Assembly (NCBI RefSeq): GCF_000337695.1
Contig: NZ_AOIA01000164.1
Location: 1-38,509 of the forward strand
DNA from: Natronococcus jeotgali DSM 18795
Lineage (GTDB): Archaea > Halobacteriota > Halobacteria > Halobacteriales > Natrialbaceae
Direction: 5' to 3'
DNA length: 38,509 nt
In this document: one piece after another, positions 23,210-32,321 of the stretch
Position numbering within the stretch: position 1 is the first letter of the stretch
How the letters are laid out: each line of letters starts with the position of its first letter
Made by a program: the position numbers and the translations under genes
The notes under the pieces: model-generated
What the model was told of the DNA's origin: nothing
Databases searched by the model: none
The model's input: the letters and a program-made list of their open reading frames with translations, nothing else

Positions 23210-23689
23210 ATGTCCGAGGACGAGATCGAGGGATCCGATTCGAACCCGCCGGACGACGCGAGCGACGGGGTACAGTTCACCGCGCCGACGGTCGACGACG
23301 CGAGCGGGTACGGGCTCTCGATGACGCTGCTGGGCGGGGTGTTGCTCGCGCTCGCGTACTACGGCTACCTCGCCGTGAGCACCGTCGGTTTCGGGGCCGT
23401 TCCCGAACCGTTCTACGTGCTGGCGCTCGCGTTACTGTTCGTAGTCGAACTCTTTCGAAGCCCGGGGTACGACGGGGAAGCGCTCGTCCGGGCGGTCGCG
23501 TTCACCGCGGTCTACGGCGGACTGGTCGTCCTCGCCATCGAGGGCGGCGCGTATCTCTTCGAGCGGCCCGAGGCGGCACTCGAGGGATTCGTCGGCGTGA
23601 CCGTCCTCGCCGTCTCGATCGTCGTCGCCGCGCTCGCGTACTTCCTCTTTCTCGCGGTTACCACCTCGTCGCTCTCGGACGAGCGCTGA
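23210..23689 (+). CDS. Four-helix membrane protein, unknown function
   Basis: 159 residues. About 35 acidic N-terminal residues are followed by four hydrophobic segments (about 34-55, 62-82, 93-115 and 125-150) with few charges between them. No family is recognised. The start at 23210 (MSEDEIEG) was preferred because the TATA-like TATAAC at 23158-23163 would place the transcript start near 23187; an in-frame ATG at 23183 lies just upstream of that. It converges with the amine oxidase gene. Confidence 0.72.
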   Translation: MSEDEIEGSDSNPPDDASDGVQFTAPTVDDASGYGLSMTLLGGVLLALAYYGYLAVSTVGFGAVPEPFYVLALALLFVVELFRSPGYDGEALVRAVAFTAVYGGLVVLAIEGGAYLFERPEAALEGFVGVTVLAVSIVVAALAYFLFLAVTTSSLSDER

Positions 23690-23764
23690 TCGGGCGGGCG
23701 GCGCCGGCGGAAAACCGACGCCGATTGCGGTCGTCCCCGACGCACTCGAGCAAGACAGCGGTCG

Positions 23765-25801
23765 CTACTCGTCGAGATCCATCGACTCCTGGCGTTCCGT
23801 CTTCCACTGCTCGACGTCCTTGATCGCGTGCTCGGGCGGGACGTCGATCGCCGGGTTCTCCTCGAAGAAGTGGGCGGGCTGGAGTTTGAACGAGACCATC
23901 TTCGCGGGCAGGATCGGCCAGTCCTCGGGTACCGAGACGTGGGTCTGGCAGAGGTTGTACCAGACGACGAGATCCTCGTTCGCGATCGAGCGGTCCGCCT
24001 CGGTCCACTCGGGAAGCCCCTCGCCGCCGGGGTGCTGGTTCGGATAGTCGCCCGCGGGGAAACGCTCGTCGTCGTCGTACCGCGTGACCCAGAGGTGCTT
24101 TTTCGCGAAGCCTGCCCGCTTCGCCACGCCGGAGCCGGCCTGCATCGGGAACGCGGTGTTCGTCCCGTCCCCGCCGACCAGTCGGTAGCCGACCGGTTCG
24201 CCCGTCGCGTCGTTCCGGACGTCCTCGTTGACGATCTCCCAGTAGCGACCCGCGTGGGTGTCGGTCAGGCGCTTGGCCTCGGACTCCCGTTCGAACCGCG
24301 TGCGATCGACGTAAGCGGCGTTTCCGTGCGGGTTCAGGTGTTTTCGGTCCGCGTCGGCGTGGGGCGTTGGATCGTACCCTTCGGGTCCGTAGGGTACTTC
24401 CCGGAGGTTGACCTCTCGGACGGTGTTCGTCGGGCCGTCGACCTCGAAATCGAGCCGACAGTTGAACACGTGCTGGTGGAGCATCGACTTGTGGCCCGGC
24501 CCGATCGTCTCGGCGTACCCGGTCTCCCGGTCGTCCTCGCCGAGCAGTCCCGTCGCGTTACACCCCGTCAGCCGAACTTCGCCCTCGATGCTCCCGTCCT
24601 GGTAGAAGTACCAGTAGAACCCGAAGTCGTAGTTCCCGATCGTCGAAATAAACGAGATCACGAGCCGCCGGTTGCGCCGAACTTCGTGGTCGTCGACCCG
24701 CCAGTCGTAGTGCTTCCAGAGGAGGCCATAATCCTCCTCGTGGAGACAGATCGCGTTCGGGATCACCTGCGCGTTGCCGTCGCCGTCGTTGAGCGCGGCG
24801 TCCCAGTAGTGCATATAGCCCAGGCAGTCACACCCCTCAGTCAGCGAGTTCGCCAGACGGCCGAGCCCGTACTCGCCGACGTCGAAGGGGGCCTTCCAGT
24901 CGTGATCTGGATCGGGATCGTTGTACGCGGTGACGACCTCCGGCCAGGAGGCCCGCCGGAGGATCGTCCGCTCGTCGCCGTCGTCCTCGTAGCTGACGTC
25001 GTGAAGCACCAGTCCCTCGCGGTGGTTGAAGCCGACTCGAACGTGCCAGTTCTGCCACTCGACGGTGTGACCCTCGACCTCCCAACTGGGCCCCTCCGGC
25101 TGGATCACGTTGTACGGCTCGAGGTCCTCTCGGAGGTTGCGTTTGTCTTCGCGGTAGTAGCTCGTTCGGAGGTCCCCGACGATATCCTCCGTTTTCGGGC
25201 CCGTGTCGACGACCTTCACCACCTCGCGGTCGTCGAGGTCGACCCACGCGTGGATCCCCGACAGCGGTCGGTTGTACGCCTCCGCACCCTCGCCGTCGGC
25301 GTCGTCCTGTACCCAGGCGATACCGTGTGCTAGCCGTCGATCCCGATCGATATCTTCGGGGACGAAGTCGTAGCCCGCTGACCAGGCCGTGACGATCGCC
25401 AGGTCGGGATCGGCGCCCCGCCGACGTACCGCCTCGCGAAACTCCTCGGTTTCAGTCACTGTCTCCTCGACCTCGACGAACTCCTCGCCGATCATCCGGG
25501 GCTGGCCGCGCTCGATCTCGCGCCACTCGACGACCGCGTCGTCGTCGAGTGAGACGACCCCCTCGTACGATACCCGTTCGGTCTTGTCGCGGGCGACGAC
25601 CCGAGCCCGTCGCTCCGGCCTCGAGTCGCCGTCTTCAAACGCGCGCAGCGCCGCCTTCGGCGGTTCGGCGAGCGTGATCTCGATCGCGCGGGCGTCCTCG
25701 GAGAGTTCGCACTCCTCGAGCACGATCGACCAGCTCCGCTCGATCTCCGCCGGTGGTAACGGGGCGAGCGGATGCACGCCAGCGTCGTCATTGGCAGACA
25801 T
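23765..25801 (-). CDS. Copper-containing (topaquinone) primary amine oxidase
   Basis: 678 residues, the usual length. It oxidises primary amines to aldehydes, releasing ammonia and peroxide. Tyr391 in the motif IGNYDFGFYW is the residue that becomes topaquinone. Copper ligands are His442 and His444 (MLHQHVF) and His621 (CQTHVSVPEDWPILP). The catalytic-base region reads PFDVGEYGLGRLANS, with Asp307. All key residues are present, so it should be active. There is no signal peptide, so the enzyme is probably cytoplasmic and may need copper there. The promoter has a clear TATA. Neighbours (membrane protein, gatB) give no clue to the amine. Confidence 0.96.
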   Translation of the reverse strand: MSANDDAGVHPLAPLPPAEIERSWSIVLEECELSEDARAIEITLAEPPKAALRAFEDGDSRPERRARVVARDKTERVSYEGVVSLDDDAVVEWREIERGQPRMIGEEFVEVEETVTETEEFREAVRRRGADPDLAIVTAWSAGYDFVPEDIDRDRRLAHGIAWVQDDADGEGAEAYNRPLSGIHAWVDLDDREVVKVVDTGPKTEDIVGDLRTSYYREDKRNLREDLEPYNVIQPEGPSWEVEGHTVEWQNWHVRVGFNHREGLVLHDVSYEDDGDERTILRRASWPEVVTAYNDPDPDHDWKAPFDVGEYGLGRLANSLTEGCDCLGYMHYWDAALNDGDGNAQVIPNAICLHEEDYGLLWKHYDWRVDDHEVRRNRRLVISFISTIGNYDFGFYWYFYQDGSIEGEVRLTGCNATGLLGEDDRETGYAETIGPGHKSMLHQHVFNCRLDFEVDGPTNTVREVNLREVPYGPEGYDPTPHADADRKHLNPHGNAAYVDRTRFERESEAKRLTDTHAGRYWEIVNEDVRNDATGEPVGYRLVGGDGTNTAFPMQAGSGVAKRAGFAKKHLWVTRYDDDERFPAGDYPNQHPGGEGLPEWTEADRSIANEDLVVWYNLCQTHVSVPEDWPILPAKMVSFKLQPAHFFEENPAIDVPPEHAIKDVEQWKTERQESMDLDE

Positions 25802-25823
25802 TCTCTTACGTGTATTCCGTCCT

Positions 25824-25836
25824 CCAATTTATAGTT
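25824..25836 (-). promoter_or_regulatory. Amine oxidase promoter
   Basis: On the minus strand AACTATAAATTGG places TATAAA about 25-30 bases before ATG 25801. It is one of the best TATA boxes in the window. Confidence 0.65.
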
Positions 25837-25996
25837 AATCGGACGCCCGTTTTCGGCCCGTTCGAAGAAAAGAATCGGAAGGACAGCTCGAGAACTCAGC
25901 CGTCGGTGGGTACGCTCTCGTCGCCGATCTCGGAGGCGGTAACGCGAGGATTCCTGATCGGAAGGCGAGCGTACGGTCGGGACCGCCAGTCGTTAC

Positions 25997-26004
25997 GTTT
26001 TACC
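25997..26004 (+). promoter_or_regulatory. gatB TATA box
   Basis: GTTTTACC, 25-32 bases before ATG 26029. Confidence 0.5.
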
Positions 26005-26028
26005 TCCGCGGGCCCGAACCGAGGTCCA

Positions 26029-27525
26029 ATGACTGCCCAGACCGTCCAGCAGGGCGACCTCGTCACCGTCATCGGACTCGAGGTTCACGTCCAGCTGGAG
26101 ACCGACACGAAGATCTTCTGTGGCTGTTCGACCGAACGGACCGACGAGCCCAACGAAAACGTCTGTCCGGTCTGTCTCGGCCTCCCCGGTGCGTTGCCCG
26201 TCCTCAACGAGGCCGCCGTCGAGGCCGCGGTCAAGATCGGGAAGGCGATCGACGCCGACATCCCCGAGGAGACCCGCTTTCACCGGAAGAACTACTACTA
26301 CCCCGACCTGCCGAAGAACTTCCAGATCACCCAGTACGACGAGCCGATCTGCGCCGACGGCGAACTCGAGATCAGCGTCGAGGGCGACCGCCGCACGGTG
26401 ACCGTGGAGCGGGCTCACCTCGAGGAGGACCCGGGGAGCCTGCAACACGTCGGCGGCGGCGGCGGGATCGACTCCGCGGAGTACACGCTCGTCGACTACA
26501 ACCGCGCGGGGACGCCGCTGATGGAGATCGTCACCGCGCCCGACTTCCGCAGCCCCGCCGAGGTGCGCGCGTTCCTCGCCGAGCTCGAGGAGGTCCTTGA
26601 GTACCTGGGCGTCTTCGACGCCGAGCGGGACGGCAGCCTGCGGATCGACGCCAACCTCTCGATCATCCCCGCCGAGGAGATCGACGGCGAGGATACCGCC
26701 GAGATCGGCGCCGAGGCGCTGGCCGCGGCCAACCGCACGGAGGTCAAGAACATCTCGAGCCACAAGGGCGCCCAGAAGGCCTTAGCCTACGAGGAGACCC
26801 GCCAGAAGAACGCGATCCAGCGGGGGCGCGCCGTCGAACAGGAGACCCGCCACTGGGACGAGTCCCGGGGGATCACGGTCTCGATGCGCTCGAAGGAAGA
26901 GGAGAAGGACTACCGCTACTTCGAGGAGGCCGACCTGCCGCCGCTTCGGGTCTCGGGCTGGAAGGAGGAGATCGCCATCCCCGAACTCCCCACCGCGAGA
27001 CGCGAGCGCTTCGAGGACGAGTACGGCCTGAGCGACGAGGCGGCCTCGAAGCTGACCTCGACCAAGCAGGTCGCGGACTTCTACGAGGACGTCGCCGGCG
27101 AGTACGACCCCGACCTCGCCGCCACCTGGGTCGCGGACAACCTGCTGGGCGAGCTCAACTACCGCGACATGGAGATCACCGCCATCGAGGGCCGGCTCGA
27201 GGAGGTCACCCGCCTGGTCGAGCTCGTCGCCACCGACGAGATCACGGCGAAAAACGCCCGCGAGACGGTGCTTCGATCGATGCTCGACGACGGCCGAACG
27301 CCCGACGAGGTCGTCGCCGAGGAGGGGCTGGGCAAGACCGGCGAGGACGAGGTAAAGCGGGCGGTCGTCGAGGCGGTCGAGGAGAACCCCGACGCGGTCG
27401 CGGACTACGAGTCCGGCGACGACGGCGCGATCAACTTCCTGGTCGGCCAGGTGATGCAAAAGACCGGCGGCAGCGCGGATCCGGGCGACGTCAACCAGCT
27501 GCTGCGGGCCGAACTCGAGGACTGA
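26029..27525 (+). CDS. gatB: Asp-tRNA(Asn)/Glu-tRNA(Gln) amidotransferase subunit B
   Basis: 498 residues. GatB binds the misacylated tRNA and forms the kinase half of the GatCAB transamidase that makes Asn-tRNA and, in many archaea, Asn only (Gln via GatDE). The signature GLEVHVQL is at 16-23. The zinc cysteines are Cys31, Cys33, Cys46 and Cys49 (FCGC and VCPVCLGLPGALP). RFHRKNYYYPDLPKNFQITQ and HLEEDPG are typical. A C-terminal YqeY/tail domain ends VGQVMQKTGGSADPGDVNQLL. The start at 26029 gives the family N-terminus; the frame upstream is promoter. gatA and gatC are not here. Confidence 0.97.
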   Translation: MTAQTVQQGDLVTVIGLEVHVQLETDTKIFCGCSTERTDEPNENVCPVCLGLPGALPVLNEAAVEAAVKIGKAIDADIPEETRFHRKNYYYPDLPKNFQITQYDEPICADGELEISVEGDRRTVTVERAHLEEDPGSLQHVGGGGGIDSAEYTLVDYNRAGTPLMEIVTAPDFRSPAEVRAFLAELEEVLEYLGVFDAERDGSLRIDANLSIIPAEEIDGEDTAEIGAEALAAANRTEVKNISSHKGAQKALAYEETRQKNAIQRGRAVEQETRHWDESRGITVSMRSKEEEKDYRYFEEADLPPLRVSGWKEEIAIPELPTARRERFEDEYGLSDEAASKLTSTKQVADFYEDVAGEYDPDLAATWVADNLLGELNYRDMEITAIEGRLEEVTRLVELVATDEITAKNARETVLRSMLDDGRTPDEVVAEEGLGKTGEDEVKRAVVEAVEENPDAVADYESGDDGAINFLVGQVMQKTGGSADPGDVNQLLRAELED

Positions 27526-27598
27526 TCCGTCCGATTCGTCGATAGCTGAACGATCACTGCAACAACACTTTTCGCCCGTCGCCTCGAAACGGACCGGT

Positions 27599-27772
27599 AT
27601 GCTCCGGGACGGAATCGATCGACTCCGCGAGTGGCTCGCCGTCGAGGACCCCGACGGACGCATCGGGGGATCGGGCGATTCGATCGGGTCGCCCCAGCGC
27701 CGGCGGTCGCCGGCAGCCGAGCGCGAGCGACTCGAAAAGATCGCCGAGGAGCGCCGGAACGAGGACCCGTAG
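27599..27772 (+). CDS. Small charged protein, 57 residues, unknown
   Basis: The frame begins MLRDGIDRLREWLAVEDPDG and ends ERLEKIAEERRNEDP. It has an amphipathic start, a Gly/Ser middle and a charged helical C-terminus. Codon use (strong G/C third positions, GAG-rich) and a possible TATA-like CACTTTTCG about 30 bases upstream support it. No family is recognised, and a chance frame cannot be excluded. Confidence 0.5.
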   Translation: MLRDGIDRLREWLAVEDPDGRIGGSGDSIGSPQRRRSPAAERERLEKIAEERRNEDP

Positions 27773-27842
27773 CTCGCACACTCGGCCGACGCGGGTTCCG
27801 GTACCGCTCGAGTTATCACCGATCGCCGAGTGAGACCCCCGT

Positions 27843-28856
27843 ATGGACAGGATCACGCTGGGTAACGAGGAGTTCGAGGGACGGAACAACGCCTACGTCC
27901 TCGCCGACGGGGACGAGCTCGCGCTGGTCGACACCGGGGTCGCGACCGACGACATCCGCACCGACCTCCGGGACGGGTTGGCCGAACGGGGCTACGAGTT
28001 CGCCGACGTCGACGATATCGTGCTCACGCACTTCCACGTCGATCACGCGGGACTGGCCGGCGAGATCCAACGCGAGAGCGACGCGACGGTGTACGTCCAC
28101 GAGGCCGACGCCCCCCTGATCGAACAGGACGAGGCGGCCGTCGCCGCCCTCGAGGAGCGTCGGGAGGCGCTGCTCGAGGAGTGGGGCCTCCCCGAGGACG
28201 TCCGTGCAGAACTGCGCTCGTTCTTCGCGGACGCGACCCACCTCGAGGGGCCGTCCGCGGAGCCGACCCCCATCGAGGACGGAACCGTACTGGAGGTCGG
28301 CGGGACGACGCTCGAGACGGTCCACGCGCCCGGCCACGCGGCGGGGCTGTGCTGTTTCGAGATCGGCGACGGATCGGAGGCGAGCCGCGGCGGCGAGGCG
28401 ACCGACGGGGGATCGCGAACCGGCGGAGAGGCGTTCGTCGGCGACGCCGTCCTCCCCGTCTACACGCCGAACGTCGGCGGCGCCGACGTCAGGGTCGAGC
28501 GCCCTCTCGAGCGGTACGCCGAGACGCTGCGGACGTTCGTCGACCGGGGGTACGATCGGGTCTGGCCGGGCCACCGCGATCCCATCGAGGAGCCCTCCGA
28601 GCGCGCGCGAACGATCCTCGCACACCACCGCGAACGGTCCGAAAACGTCCTCGACGTCCTCGAGGAGCACGGCCCCGCCGACGCCTGGACGGTCAGCGCC
28701 CACCTGTTCGGCGACCTCGAGGGGATCCATATCGTCCACGGTCCCGGCGAGGCCTACGCCCATCTCGATCACCTCCGCCACGAGGGCGTCCTCGCGTACG
28801 ACGACGGCGAGTACCGGCTGCTCGAGCGGCCGACCGATCTCGAGGCGCTCGTCTAG
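27843..28856 (+). CDS. Metallo-beta-lactamase-fold hydrolase
   Basis: 337 residues. The metal motif THFHVDHAG gives His63, His65, Asp67 and His68; the next ligands are in VHAPGHAAG, GDAVL and WPGHRDP. After the hydrolase core (about 1-250) the C-terminal 80 residues form a winged-helix-like region, HHRERSENVLDVLEEHG to YAHLDHLRHEGVLAY, as in the LACTB2/glyoxalase-II-like group. The substrate is unknown; members act on thioesters, lactones or RNA. An AGTTATC element at 27811-27817 lies about 26-32 bases upstream. Confidence 0.88.
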   Translation: MDRITLGNEEFEGRNNAYVLADGDELALVDTGVATDDIRTDLRDGLAERGYEFADVDDIVLTHFHVDHAGLAGEIQRESDATVYVHEADAPLIEQDEAAVAALEERREALLEEWGLPEDVRAELRSFFADATHLEGPSAEPTPIEDGTVLEVGGTTLETVHAPGHAAGLCCFEIGDGSEASRGGEATDGGSRTGGEAFVGDAVLPVYTPNVGGADVRVERPLERYAETLRTFVDRGYDRVWPGHRDPIEEPSERARTILAHHRERSENVLDVLEEHGPADAWTVSAHLFGDLEGIHIVHGPGEAYAHLDHLRHEGVLAYDDGEYRLLERPTDLEALV

Positions 28857-28963
28857 CTCGCCGAGTCCGCGCAGCGACGGCTCCCCGCGACCGGCTCTCG
28901 CGGCGGAATCGATTGCGCAGGGTCATGCTGAATCCCTTTTTGTTGTAGTGGTGACGGAAACGT

Positions 28964-30481
28964 ATGCCAATCCGTCCGCCGTCGACCGACGAGGTCCGAG
29001 AGCTGGGCGAGGAGCTGTTCCTCGATCTCACGCCGGACGAAGTCGAGTTCTACCACGAGCAGCTCACCGACAACCTCGAGGAGTACGAGACGATCCAGTC
29101 GTACGATCCCGAGCCTCGCGGGCCGATCACGCGAACCCGGCCCCGGAACCCGGGAACCCGGCTCGACGACGACGAGGACCCCCACAACGCCTGGGTCACC
29201 AGATGTGAGGTCGAGGGCGACGAGGACGGGTCGCTGTCGGACTGGGAGGTCGCGATCAAGGACAACGTCGCGGTCGCCGGCGTCGAGATGACCTGCGGAT
29301 CGAGCGTCGTCGAGGGCTACGTTCCGAACGTCGACGCGACGGTGGTCAGTCGGCTGCTCGAGGCCGAGGCCGACGTCGTCGGGAAGACGAACATGGACGA
29401 CATGGCCGTCACCCGGGTCGGCCACACGGCGTTCGGCCCGATCACGAACCCCCGCGACGACGACTACCTCGCGGGCGGCTCGAGCGGCGGCAGCGCTGTC
29501 GCGGTCGTCGAGGGCGAGGTCGACGCTGCTATCGGGAGCGACCAGGGTGGCAGTATCCGGATCCCGGCCTCCCTGTGTGGCATCGTCGGCCACAAACCCA
29601 CCTACGGGCTGGTCCCTTACACCGGCTGCGTCGGCCTCGAGCACACGATCGACCACCCGGGGCCGATGACGCCCGACGTCGAGACGGCCGCGGAGATGCT
29701 CACCGAAATCGCCGGCAGCAACGCCGCCCACCTCCGGCGGCCGACGGACGTGCCGACCGAACGCTACCAGGACGCCCTCGACGGCGACGTCTCGGAGCTC
29801 TCGGTCGGCGTCCTCGAGGAGGGGTTCGACAAACCCAAGGGCGACCCGGGCGTCGACGAGCGGGTCCACGAGGCGATCGACCTGCTCGAGGAACGGGGCG
29901 CGACCGTCGAGGAGGTCTCGATCCCGCTGCACGCCGACGCCGACACGATCCACGAGATCTGTACGAACGAGGGGCTGGTCGCCGCGATGATGGGCCAGGG
30001 CGTCGGCCACGGCTGGAAGGCCTGGTACAGCACCTCCTGGGTCGAGGCGTTCGGCAAGTTCCAGCGCGCGCAGGGGTACGACTTCCCCCCGAACCTCAAA
30101 CTGAAGCTCCTGCAGGGGATGTACACCATCGAACGGTACCACTCCCGGTACTACGCGGCCGGAATGAACCTGCTGCTCGAGCTGGCCGAACGGTACGACG
30201 CGGCTCTCGAGGAGTACGACGTGCTCGCGATGCCGACGACCGACGTGACCGCGCCCGAACACGACCCCGACCGGGACGCCTTCGATCGCCTCCTCGAGAC
30301 CGAAGTTCCCGCCAACACCTCACCGTTCAACCGCACGGGCCACCCCGCCATCAGCGTCCCCGCGGGGGAGGTCGACGGGCTCCCGATCGGGCTGATGCTG
30401 GCCGGCGCGCGGTTCGAGGACGCGACGGTACTCAACGCCGGCTACGCGGTCGAGCAGGCTCGAGCCGAAAACGGCCAGTAG
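28964..30481 (+). CDS. Amidase-signature family amidase
   Basis: 505 residues. The Ser-cis-Ser-Lys triad is complete: Lys99 (EVAIKDNVAVAG), cis-Ser173 or 174 in GGSSGGS, and nucleophile Ser197 in SDQGGSIRIPASLCG. The N-terminal 60 residues (DLTPDEVEFYHEQLTDNL) resemble those of the stand-alone amidases that hydrolyse aromatic or aliphatic amides rather than GatA, and there is no GatA-type partner gene alongside. gatB lies 1.4 kb upstream, so GatA identity was considered; the long N-terminus and the insert around GHGWKAWYST argue against it. The amide substrate is unknown. CCCTTTTTG at 28935-28943 is a possible promoter element. Confidence 0.9.
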   Translation: MPIRPPSTDEVRELGEELFLDLTPDEVEFYHEQLTDNLEEYETIQSYDPEPRGPITRTRPRNPGTRLDDDEDPHNAWVTRCEVEGDEDGSLSDWEVAIKDNVAVAGVEMTCGSSVVEGYVPNVDATVVSRLLEAEADVVGKTNMDDMAVTRVGHTAFGPITNPRDDDYLAGGSSGGSAVAVVEGEVDAAIGSDQGGSIRIPASLCGIVGHKPTYGLVPYTGCVGLEHTIDHPGPMTPDVETAAEMLTEIAGSNAAHLRRPTDVPTERYQDALDGDVSELSVGVLEEGFDKPKGDPGVDERVHEAIDLLEERGATVEEVSIPLHADADTIHEICTNEGLVAAMMGQGVGHGWKAWYSTSWVEAFGKFQRAQGYDFPPNLKLKLLQGMYTIERYHSRYYAAGMNLLLELAERYDAALEEYDVLAMPTTDVTAPEHDPDRDAFDRLLETEVPANTSPFNRTGHPAISVPAGEVDGLPIGLMLAGARFEDATVLNAGYAVEQARAENGQ

Positions 30482-30533
30482 GGCCGCTCGAAGGGAGCCG
30501 AGGCGTGCGGCCGCGTGATCCGAGTCGGAGCAG

Positions 30534-31238
30534 TCAGACGGACGACGTCAGTCCCCCGTCGACGCGGACGTTCTGACCGGTAACGTAGCTCGAGGCGGGC
30601 GAGAGGAGGTACGCGACGGCGTCCGCGATCTCGGCGGTTCGCGCCGGCCGTCCCATCGGGATTCGCGATCGGGTTTCCTCGTCGACGTCGTAGCTGTCGA
30701 CGAACCCGGGCTGAACCGTGTTCATCCGGATTCCCTTCGCCGCGTACCGGTCGGCGTAGAGCTTGGTGAAACTTCCGAGCCCGGCCCGGAGCACCGACGA
30801 CACGGGGAACTCGAGCGACGGCTCGAACGCCGAGAACGTGGAGATGTTCACGATCGACCCGCCGCCTTGCTCGTCCATGATCGGCGTGACGAGCCGGGCC
30901 ATGCGGACGACGTTCAACAGCGCGAGGTCCATCCCCTCGTACCACTCCTCGTCAGAAATTTCGAGGAGGTCGCCCGAGGGCGGGTGACCCGTGTTGTTCA
31001 CCACCGCGTCGACGTGCCCGTAGCGTTCGTGGGTCGTCTCGACGAGGGCCGCCAGGTCGTCGGGGTCGGTGACCGACCCCTCGAACCCGTCTCCGCCGAG
31101 GTCGTTCGCGACCTCGACGGCGCTGCCCGACGGCGACAACAGAACCGGCGTGTACCCGTCCTCGGTCAGTCGCCGGGCGCACGCCTCCCCGATACCGCTT
31201 CCAGCCGCCGTCACGACCGCGACCTTCTGGTCGGTCAT
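30534..31238 (-). CDS. Short-chain dehydrogenase homologue lacking the YxxxK motif
   Basis: 234 residues. A normal Rossmann start is present (VTAAGSGIG at 9-17), as are VDAVVNNTG and a C-terminal [13 protein letters not shown]. Where classical members have Tyr-x3-Lys, this one reads [17 protein letters not shown], so both catalytic residues are replaced; the upstream Ser of ISTFSAF is kept. Related proteins with a similar SNxxRA pattern occur widely, so this is likely a natural subgroup, either binding NAD(P) without classical chemistry or using another mechanism. The TATA box ATTTTTATG lies at 31262-31270. It converges with the amidase gene. Confidence 0.85.
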   Translation of the reverse strand: MTDQKVAVVTAAGSGIGEACARRLTEDGYTPVLLSPSGSAVEVANDLGGDGFEGSVTDPDDLAALVETTHERYGHVDAVVNNTGHPPSGDLLEISDEEWYEGMDLALLNVVRMARLVTPIMDEQGGGSIVNISTFSAFEPSLEFPVSSVLRAGLGSFTKLYADRYAAKGIRMNTVQPGFVDSYDVDEETRSRIPMGRPARTAEIADAVAYLLSPASSYVTGQNVRVDGGLTSSV

Positions 31239-31261
31239 ACGACCACTACCCCGCCACCCCT

Positions 31262-31270
31262 CATAAAAAT
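31262..31270 (-). promoter_or_regulatory. TATA box of the atypical SDR gene
   Basis: ATTTTTATG on the minus strand, 24-32 bases before ATG 31238. Confidence 0.5.
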
Positions 31271-31377
31271 CGGCTCGCCACACGTCGTCTCCGTCGCGTA
31301 CTCCGGTGATTCGGGCTCATCGCGCGACTCCGTTCGAACGGGACGGCGCCGACGGTCGACCCGCCTCCGACGACCCG

Positions 31378-32169
31378 CTACAGCTCCCGCAGCGCCTCGA
31401 GGTCCCGCTCGTCGTGGCCGCAGATAATCGTCGCGTCGTGGCGTCGTCGCTCCTCCTCGAGCAATCGGTGGCTCTCGAACCAGGAGCGTTTGGACCACAG
31501 CAGGCTGCCGCCCATCGGGTGTTCGTCCTCGTAGTTCTCCCGGACGTAGGCCTGGTCGCCCGCGATCAGGACGGTTCCCGCATCCGCGAGTTCGAGGCGA
31601 ACCCCCAGCAGGCCGGGCGTGTGACCCGGCAGACGAACGAGCTCGAGGTCGCGAAAGCGCCGCTCGCGGTCGCCGTGGACGATCTCCCAGTTCAGCTCCC
31701 GGTCGAAGTCGCCCGCGAGGTAGGCCTCGTCGCCCGCGTCGGTCGTGGCGCTGTAGTAGGCGTGTTTCAGCTCCCGCTCGTGAACGACGATCGGTACGTC
31801 GGTCCCCTCGAAGGCGTACAGTCCTCCGGCGTGATCGAGGTGAAGGTGGCTCTGAATCACGCAGTCGACGTCGTCGAGGGCGTACCCAGCCGTCTCGAGG
31901 TCGTCCTCGAGGGGCCGCAGTCCGGTGTGCTCGAAGGCGGCGTACAGTTCCGCGGGCCAGTGGCCCGCGTCGGCCTCGGGGTGGGAGCCGGTGTCCCAGA
32001 GGATCGTCGCCTCGGGGTGATCGATCACGAGGTTGTAGACGGGACCGTCGACCATCGTCGTCTCGGGATCGGGGTCGGCGGCCGTCCCCACCGTGTGGCC
32101 CTCGAGGATGTGGTTGGCGTCGGTCGTGATCGTGCCGCGCTCGATCGGGGTGAGGGTCGCGTCGACCAT
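31378..32169 (-). CDS. N-acyl-homoserine-lactonase-like metallo-beta-lactamase hydrolase
   Basis: 263 residues. The metal motif SHLHLDHAGG gives His108, His110, Asp112 and His113; further ligands are in LPGHTPG, IAGDQAY and ICGHDE. The layout, with an N-terminal ILEGHTVG strand and the insert before NLVIDHPEATILWDTG, is that of the AttM/AiiA lactonase branch. These open lactone rings of bacterial signals in known members. In haloarchaea the natural substrate is not established, so the name describes the family only. A CTGATAACTG element at 32191-32200 serves as TATA. Confidence 0.85.
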   Translation of the reverse strand: MVDATLTPIERGTITTDANHILEGHTVGTAADPDPETTMVDGPVYNLVIDHPEATILWDTGSHPEADAGHWPAELYAAFEHTGLRPLEDDLETAGYALDDVDCVIQSHLHLDHAGGLYAFEGTDVPIVVHERELKHAYYSATTDAGDEAYLAGDFDRELNWEIVHGDRERRFRDLELVRLPGHTPGLLGVRLELADAGTVLIAGDQAYVRENYEDEHPMGGSLLWSKRSWFESHRLLEEERRRHDATIICGHDERDLEALREL

Positions 32170-32190
32170 ACCGGGCGCACGGACGGTCGG

Positions 32191-32200
32191 CAGTTATCAG
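32191..32200 (-). promoter_or_regulatory. TATA element of the lactonase-like gene
   Basis: CTGATAACTG on the minus strand, 22-31 bases before ATG 32169. Confidence 0.4.
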
Positions 32201-32321
32201 TACCGACGCTCCGGGCGTGCGAGCCGCGCCGGGATCGCGCGCCCGCGAGGGCGATCGGTCGGTGGATCCGCGCTGGAAATGCCTGCCGCAGCGGTATCCG
32301 TCCGCCGTCGTATCGAGGCGT

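Noticed and set aside
28964-30481. Amidase as GatA partner of the nearby gatB
   Set aside because: The long N-terminal extension and inserts fit stand-alone amidases better, and gatC is not adjacent.
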